Source of the DNA: an uncultured Collinsella sp.
Lineage (GTDB): Bacteria > Actinomycetota > Coriobacteriia > Coriobacteriales > Coriobacteriaceae
Assembly (NCBI GenBank): GCA_900545555.1
Contig: UQZI01000097.1
Location: 1-6,779, forward strand
Length of the DNA: 6,779 nt
Direction: 5' to 3'
A model generated the notes under the pieces. The model was given only the letters and a program-made list of their open reading frames with translations. It searched no databases and had not been told where the DNA came from. The number at the start of each line of letters is the position of its first letter. The first letter of the stretch is position 1. This document shows positions 6,694 to 6,779 of this stretch, piece after piece. Position numbers and translations under genes: made by a program.

Positions 6694-6699
6694 ATTGTA
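6694..6699 (-). promoter_or_regulatory. Candidate -10 box of the methyltransferase gene
   Basis: TACAAT on the minus strand, preceded by G, lies 37 nt before ATG 6656. No convincing -35 is seen at 16-19 nt spacing. The rest of the edge region (6700-6779) shows no feature I can name. Confidence 0.5.
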
Positions 6700-6779
6700 C
6701 CGTGCCAAGCCAGCAGACGATATACAAGCGGTTTATTCGTGTCAGTGATAAGCCCAACGACGGTTGCCCGCCGCGTGAG

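Noticed and set aside
6739..6779. Possible start of a divergent plus-strand gene at GTG 6739
   Set aside because: Only 13 codons are visible, no clear ribosome binding site precedes it, and the encoded peptide is not recognisable.

Overview
The window is about 6.8 kb of moderately GC-rich bacterial chromosome holding six genes, two of them cut off or possibly extended at the window edges. The gene set, the conserved tilS-hpt-ftsH order, the TTG start of ftsH and the general codon style suggest an actinobacterium of the class Coriobacteriia, most likely Collinsella or a close relative. This placement is an inference from pattern memory; no search was run.

Layout. From 1 to 2809 on the plus strand lies a tight operon: the 3' end of tilS (tRNA-Ile lysidine synthetase), hpt (hypoxanthine phosphoribosyltransferase, overlapping tilS by ATGA) and ftsH (membrane AAA+ zinc protease, TTG start). 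It is closed by a strong intrinsic terminator at 2821-2859. Next comes a near-perfect 64-base palindrome (2867-2930) that looks like a dispersed REP or MITE-type repeat. It is followed by a monocistronic PLP-dependent aminotransferase (2986-4170). A 165-base gap then carries two TACAAT boxes and a GC-rich hairpin, and leads into a PHP-family metallo-phosphoesterase of the YcdX type (4336-5157). A terminator at 5178-5210 separates this gene from a convergent minus-strand 23S rRNA uracil-5-methyltransferase of the RumA/RlmD family (5223-6656), whose promoter region lies near the right edge.

Function. Most of the content is housekeeping: tRNA modification, purine salvage, membrane protein quality control, amino-acid metabolism and rRNA methylation. 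The tilS-hpt-ftsH cluster is widespread in Gram-positive bacteria. The three right-hand genes appear to be separately transcribed, each behind a TACAAT -10 box. I see no defence system, prophage, CRISPR array, tRNA or rRNA gene. The points most worth a second look are the large palindrome, a sharp change in alanine codon use inside ftsH near 1575-1670, the hairpin between the two candidate promoters of the PHP gene, a 20-residue insertion in the PHP protein, and a Lys/Arg-rich N-terminal extension in the RNA methyltransferase.
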